Shown here in pieces: positions 61,101 through 64,000 of a stretch of 64,000 nt of DNA (the first letter of the stretch is position 1; each line of letters starts with the position of its first letter). The stretch is taken from positions 868,001 through 932,000 of the forward strand of contig NZ_SIZZ01000002.1 of the NCBI RefSeq assembly GCF_004322705.1, in the 5' to 3' direction. The position numbers were made by a program, and so were the translations under genes. The notes under the pieces are model-generated. The model made no database searches and was not told where the DNA came from. It saw only the letters and a program-made list of their open reading frames with translations. This DNA is from Dyella terrae. Lineage in GTDB: Bacteria > Pseudomonadota > Gammaproteobacteria > Xanthomonadales > Rhodanobacteraceae.

Positions 61101-64000
61101 AAGGCCAAATCCCTGCTGGTCAGCGCGGGTGCGGGTAATCCGGCGGCTGGTACGGGCGGCAACGCCGCCAACATCAATACCATCGCCGTGGGCGCAGCCG
61201 GTGGGGGCGATGCAGCCGTCGCCGGCTCCGTCGCTGTCAATCTGATCTCCGGTGGTACCGACGCGCGCATCGACAACAGCGCCAGGGTGATCACCAGCGA
61301 CAACGTGGGCGTGCTCGCCAGCAACGACCAGGGCATCAATGTTTTCGGCGGTGCGGCCGCGATCGGCGGCACGGCTGGCGTCGGCGTTGGCGTCGTCGTC
61401 AACGACATCAATGCCAATACCAAGGCAGGCATCTACAACAGCGACGTCACCGCCTACGCCAAGGGTGCTGCGCTCTCGGTCGACGATGGTACGGCTGCGG
61501 CGAAGTCCACGCTCGACGGCAGTGTGAACATCACCGATCAGGACAACATGCCGTCGCTGGTCTCCAATGATCCGTCCAACTACACGGCTCCGAACCTGGC
61601 GAGCAACAAGGCGTCGGTCTACGGCGTTGCGGTCAATGCTTCGAACCAGCAGCACATCGCAACGCTGGCACTGGGCGTAAGCGGCTCGGGCACTGCGGCG
61701 GTCAGTGCACTGGCCGGCGTGAACGTGGTCGGCGGCAATACCAGTGCCACTATCGATTCCTCGCGCATCAACCAGGCCGACCGCGTAATCGACTCAGGCG
61801 GCACGTCGGATGACGCCGACAACGCCGGTGGCGCCATCTACACGCAGGCCGGTGCGAACCAGGGCGTGGACGTGCGCGCCGGCAGCCGGCAATACGAAGC
61901 CAACATCGTCGCCAACGTTTCGGTGGGTGGCGTGGCGGCGGTTAACGGCTCGGTGGCGGTCAACACGCTGGACGCGAAAACCAGCGCGACGATCAACAAC
62001 GCGACAACCTCCGCCCAGAAGGGGAGCATGGTGTACGCAGGCGCCGACCAGTGGTCGCTCGCCAGCGCTGTGGGTGCCGGCGCCAGTGGCAGTGTCGGTG
62101 GCGCGGCATCGGGCGTGGTCACGGTGTTTGGCGCGCAGACTGACGCGACGGTGAGCGGTGGCAGCTTCGACGTCGGCACTTTTGACGTCCGCTCCCGCAA
62201 TGCGTCGGTGGGTGCCCAGATCGGCGGCGCCGCGGGTTTCGGCGGCTCGGTGGCGGGTATCGCCGGCGTGGCCCTGGTCAACGTCGACAACGTCGAAACA
62301 TCGGCCACGGTCAGCGGCGCCCAGGTTGATGCGAGTGGCGCGGCCACCGTGCAGGCCGATACCACCAACACATCCCAGGGCGTTGCCGTGGGTGCGGCCG
62401 GCGGCCTCTATGCCGGTATCGCTGGCGCGGCCATTGTCAATGTGATTGGCAACCGCACCCACGCGACCATCGACAACAGCGTACTCAATGCCGCCAGTCT
62501 CGGCGTGCACGCGAACGACAGCCAGAACGTCGCCGCCTACTCAGGCGTGCTTGGCGCGGGCATCGCAGGCATCGGCGGTGGCATCAATCTGTCACTGCTC
62601 CAGGCCGACGTTGGCGCGGGCGTGCTGGACAGCACGATCGCGACGAACGGCGATGTTGCCGTGGACGCCAAATCACAACGCCACGTCGACAGCATCGCCA
62701 TCGCGGCGGGCGCGGGCGGCGTCGGCGTGGGCCTGTCGGCAGGCGTGGTCGTCGCCGGCACGGGTGACATCAACAACAACGGCCAGACCGACACCAACAG
62801 CACCTTGCATGCGAATGGCCAGATCAACCTGGACAACCTGTCGCAGGCATCCAGCAGCAACCGGCTGGATTCGGATGTCTCCAAGTACGGCCTGGACAGC
62901 TCCCAGCTCTCCAGCGACGACGTCAACGACATCAACGCGCGGTCGAGCTATTCGCTGGCGAATGCGACAGGCAATGGTGGCGCAGCTGCGTTTGGTGCCA
63001 GCGATGGCGTCAAGGCAACCATCAGTGGTGGCTCGGTGACTGCGCAGGGTGCCGTCACCCTGGGCGCCAATGTACTGAACGACACCAGCAACGTTGCCGG
63101 CGCGGCCGGTGCAGGTGGCGTCGGCGTGGGCGGCGCGGTGGCCTACACGACGATCGACAGCGGTATCCGTTCGTCGATCGAATCCGGCACCACGGTCTCG
63201 GCACGCAACGGCATCACCATCGGCGCCGCAAGCGGTGACCTTGGCAGCGGCCACGCGGCGTCGACCAAGGCCTATGCCGGCGCGGGTGGTGCTGTGGCCA
63301 TCGGTGCGGCCGTGGCGATCAGCCATGTAAGCAACCAGGTCGAGGCATACAACGCCGGCACGCTCAGTGCGCTCAATAGTGGCTCCGGTACGCTGAGCAT
63401 CACGGCGTCCGACAGCAGCTCCGTGCTTGCGGGCAACGATAACGCGAAGGATCCGAACGGCATCAACGTCGGTGGTGTTGTCGCCGGTGCCGTTGTCGTC
63501 GACGCATTGCGCGACAGCGACGTGTCCGCTGAAATCAAGAACGACAGTCAGGTGGGCGACTTCGCGGCGGTGAACGTCAATGCCAGCGATTCCGGCCAGG
63601 TGTCGGCCCAGGGCGTGATGGGTTCGGGTGGCATCCTTGCTGCGATCAGTGCGGTGGTTGCCAATGCGTCGGACAACAGCAACGTGACGGCCCGTATCGG
63701 CGATCGCGCCAAGGTCACCGCAGGAAGTACGAGCGTCAGCGCGAGTGCAACACCCACGACCTACGCGCAGGCCAAGGGCATTTCGGTGAGCGGCGGCGTG
63801 ACCATTGGCGCCAACGTGGCTACCGCCAGCGTCAATGCGGCGGTGAGCGCCCTGGTAGGCAATAACGCCCAGTTCACCCGCGGCGACCTGAATGTGAGCG
63901 CCGTCGCGACGCCCACTTCGACCAGCAACGCGAATGGCGGCGGTGGTGGCGTGCTGCTCAGTGCCAACGGTGCCGGTGCGACCGCACGTGGCAACAGCAC
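55128..64000 (+). CDS. Giant LktA/filamentous-haemagglutinin-like adhesin, 3' end beyond the window
   Basis: The frame is open for 2957 codons and has no stop by 64000. ATG 55128 follows GGGAGCAGTCC. An extended signal peptide (basic start, then LYAVIGVGLGGQALA, cut near residue 44) leads into an FHA/TPS-like beta-helix part: VGFNSFTDFNVGAGDTVNLR, NGTVNSYLFNGNTIGGNVYF and DPHGIVVGSTGVLNVGALSL. After this come dozens of short Gly/Ala/Ser/Thr/Asn-rich repeats (patterns like AAVAxNDIxxxTxAxIxxS), as in Fusobacterium leukotoxin LktA-type adhesins. Two Gly-Ser linkers sit near residues 662-683 and 1039-1062. Two cysteines (DTCLVCVNG) near residue 200 are unusual. It is probably exported by two-partner secretion or as an autotransporter; the partner is not in view. 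Confidence 0.85.
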   Translation, partial: MNAKSPSRARRLVSSPAGAGISLKTITAALYAVIGVGLGGQALAASTINADGKAGTVVKPPTAGNVIEVETHLSKNGVGFNSFTDFNVGAGDTVNLRMPAADVKNLVNLVWDTKTVINGTVNSYLFNGNTIGGNVYFADPHGIVVGSTGVLNVGALSLSAPTQSFMDSLLGTDGKVNADATAFTSLMQGTEPLAKSDTCLVCVNGTINANQAVRIRATAIDVSGTIFVAGTGTDTLATAVNVEGSTTPVVVNDGNTIRLMAEDTDSAEAGDSAAHASINISGKLTTSSTTKSAAADAGSWGLVSATATATSKSAYEDPSKSAVFKQAGDLLKDQDSFFEDGVSSAIQDANLAASEKVGQLAYVTSSSSATVSVTGKITASGDVTLNSKTQTEASTAATSTGTDDSLAVMVTGMYGAVDSKASTSIDNGAVVSSGGKVSVLAATDNKLDVSASTIANASGQLVATTVAWTQAAVDANASINGNVSARSVDIGAHNDNSFSTSATAKTAQSGGNIGIAGAVSLQTVKANATLGSTLNGGAAMSGDVTVSADTNTTKNSTVATTGTSKAESAGKTEAPTTGTSANLTGTMAGKSNTGTGTSLPFKLGAAVAWTDSQNTVSANVADNVTVKTTGNIAVLSTLTDAGIHNAAIAATVSKAPDSAAGSGSGGGSGGTGGSGGSGSSSEVNIAAAVAYANYGHNVSALVGKGASLTAAHIGVASQIIVPYDWTFGLSDTFGTLSKMGDSLDDFIAGAKDLPKLAGAADAIVKGATGYASASATGDSVDIGGSVNYFAMTNTNRAWIGDGATLTSTAPVASTAGADGWQSAVDWNTSPIQWAHSISVTADTDLDAFNLVGDIKPWAKSTKGDTAAIGGAFNYAGYDNTTAAGVGSGARLTSNNDIAVTATGSDKLIAISPISGKGGTASMQGAVAITDVSDSTHASVSSAATVKGRALAVQAMNPLMVWSVAGALAMSNEASIGISVGVNNISTDTLARIGDNSGDEPVSSTPAPVQTGGSINVASLSVLGSSTGQSGALSVAGSSVSSSSGGSGGSGGSGGSGGSGGSAQAPSSGGASGIIDMLKQVKTVTGKLQGGLEKVDGLAGAADTVSGDDSASSLLDKASSVLKKVSSVDDTLQKVVGKAGSLGKKNGGSSNSNSQQQQSGSFGIAISGTASVNMVALSSRAEVDQSVINANQGSVTVQAINSAQLASAAGSAALKRGGGSGGDLAGAVAYSSIADTTSATISNSTLTQAANVAVQALDGSEQTNVGVGVAVQTGSSGSSATLAGSVSVGTSANKTTAGISNSTLDGGTGNNRSLEVTAYDHSRIGQGAGALYVTTGGGNSGNAALGFTYASIANQTSAYITGHTGSATAWDIDHYDNLTLRALDASMIAAAVASGGAASNGNSLAGAFLWNDVGNSSTVLMDGGTHARVSGDVSLTASAVNAGDSSVSALNALINAPASASDYDFSGSSLGFSGTAQSGGDSAQPDASSISSGGWGSSIIAVAGEVQYGKNNVGLSFVGSQVHNTHSVSVGNASISSTGTVAANANDNTRIMSLAVGVGVATGQLAGLGSATYNNITNKSQVLLGAAVGAGKTATINADYLNALSSDQSAIYSLAGNVAIGTGNAAVGGAVTYNNIANVVQTQASAAAITVTHDASLKAAENARIMAGAVAAGGAKGTALMLSFGWNQTANQVSATLDQGSTVQGVNATVSADNAAEIDALSGSVAIGGTAGVGLAASVADIGDDTSATISDVGFKLTGQGKANASSSGRQYSLAVAGAFGGDGAGAGSATYNTIDNNVSASATNLYGLASDGTGLTSAAAKMKSLLVNASNSAAISSLSGGIGASGTAGVGAAISIADIGGDTSANLSDSVLDVSDSTAVNAGSSSTIRTLSVAGAAAGEVAVSGSSTTNLIHNSIDAGISNVGSVDSASGAGVSSTNATSVSATNNASIDALAGAISGAGSVAVGAAVAVNDISTTTNASFMGGADNRTYKAKSLLVSAGAGNPAAGTGGNAANINTIAVGAAGGGDAAVAGSVAVNLISGGTDARIDNSARVITSDNVGVLASNDQGINVFGGAAAIGGTAGVGVGVVVNDINANTKAGIYNSDVTAYAKGAALSVDDGTAAAKSTLDGSVNITDQDNMPSLVSNDPSNYTAPNLASNKASVYGVAVNASNQQHIATLALGVSGSGTAAVSALAGVNVVGGNTSATIDSSRINQADRVIDSGGTSDDADNAGGAIYTQAGANQGVDVRAGSRQYEANIVANVSVGGVAAVNGSVAVNTLDAKTSATINNATTSAQKGSMVYAGADQWSLASAVGAGASGSVGGAASGVVTVFGAQTDATVSGGSFDVGTFDVRSRNASVGAQIGGAAGFGGSVAGIAGVALVNVDNVETSATVSGAQVDASGAATVQADTTNTSQGVAVGAAGGLYAGIAGAAIVNVIGNRTHATIDNSVLNAASLGVHANDSQNVAAYSGVLGAGIAGIGGGINLSLLQADVGAGVLDSTIATNGDVAVDAKSQRHVDSIAIAAGAGGVGVGLSAGVVVAGTGDINNNGQTDTNSTLHANGQINLDNLSQASSSNRLDSDVSKYGLDSSQLSSDDVNDINARSSYSLANATGNGGAAAFGASDGVKATISGGSVTAQGAVTLGANVLNDTSNVAGAAGAGGVGVGGAVAYTTIDSGIRSSIESGTTVSARNGITIGAASGDLGSGHAASTKAYAGAGGAVAIGAAVAISHVSNQVEAYNAGTLSALNSGSGTLSITASDSSSVLAGNDNAKDPNGINVGGVVAGAVVVDALRDSDVSAEIKNDSQVGDFAAVNVNASDSGQVSAQGVMGSGGILAAISAVVANASDNSNVTARIGDRAKVTAGSTSVSASATPTTYAQAKGISVSGGVTIGANVATASVNAAVSALVGNNAQFTRGDLNVSAVATPTSTSNANGGGGGVLLSANGAGATARGNS

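Noticed and set aside
56210..63538. Several long minus-strand open frames opposite the adhesin, Ala/Pro/Thr-rich or Arg/Gly/His-rich
   Set aside because: They mirror the Gly/Ala/Ser/Thr-rich codons of the adhesin and show no domain, start signal or start context.
55128..64000. CRISPR array or tandem DNA repeat inside the adhesin region
   Set aside because: The repetitiveness is at protein level with varied codons; no exact, evenly spaced DNA repeats were seen.

Overview
The window reads as a chromosome segment of a GC-rich gammaproteobacterium of the Xanthomonadales (Lysobacterales), most like the Rhodanobacteraceae (Luteibacter/Dyella/Rhodanobacter type). The evidence is gene order and family content: kdsD-kdsC-lptC-lptA-lptB-rpoN-hpf followed by hprK-rapZ-EIIA-HPr-EI, and the purN-purM-DUF2066-CDP-alcohol transferase-AI-2E-hda-suhB-trmJ order. 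No tool was run; family names come from motifs read in the translations.

Region 1 (1-9.95 kb) is mixed. It holds a LysR gene with a frameshifted 3' end, a cytosine-deaminase-like amidohydrolase, the YoaA/DinG helicase, a VOC protein, an ECF42-type sigma factor operon (YCII protein, PhnB-like protein, sigma factor), tsaB, and the divergent yeiH/yeiE pair with a clear LysR-type site between them.

Region 2 (9.95-20.1 kb, minus strand) is a long co-directional block for LPS building and transport (kdsD, kdsC, lptCAB), sigma-54 and hibernation factor (rpoN, hpf), and a regulatory phosphotransfer chain (hprK, rapZ, a mannose-type EIIA, HPr, EI). It has HPr kinase and no sugar permease, and ptsN is not at its usual place. 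ibaG and murA run the other way from the far side of kdsD.

Region 3 (20-40.8 kb) is housekeeping: DUF3108, purN/purM, DUF2066, a CDP-alcohol phosphatidyltransferase, an AI-2E-type transporter, hda, suhB, trmJ, a CorC-like protein, a DUF47-pit phosphate operon with a candidate Pho box, an alkyltransferase-like protein, recQ, a YbaL-type antiporter, an M28 peptidase and a PepSY protein. Two convergent gene ends carry heptad repeats of one family (GTGAACG/GTAAACG); one lies in a perfect 27-bp inverted repeat around a terminator.

Region 4 (40.8-47.4 kb) is accessory. It holds a 1550-aa protein with a dermonecrotic-toxin-like body and a C-terminal Cys-His-Asp papain/transglutaminase-like triad, a convergent DUF4239 membrane protein and a small secreted protein, ending at tRNA-Phe. 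Region 5 (47.4-52.3 kb) is housekeeping again: yggX, mutY, an AsmA-like protein, ftsY, rsmD, coaD.

Region 6 (52.3-64 kb) looks like a surface/adhesion locus: a secreted metzincin-type protease whose ribosome binding site sits in a perfect hairpin, an AraC-type regulator, a divergent SapC-family protein, and a giant LktA/filamentous-haemagglutinin-like adhesin that is still open after about 2957 codons at the window end. This locus and the 1550-aa toxin-like gene are the best candidates for something little described.
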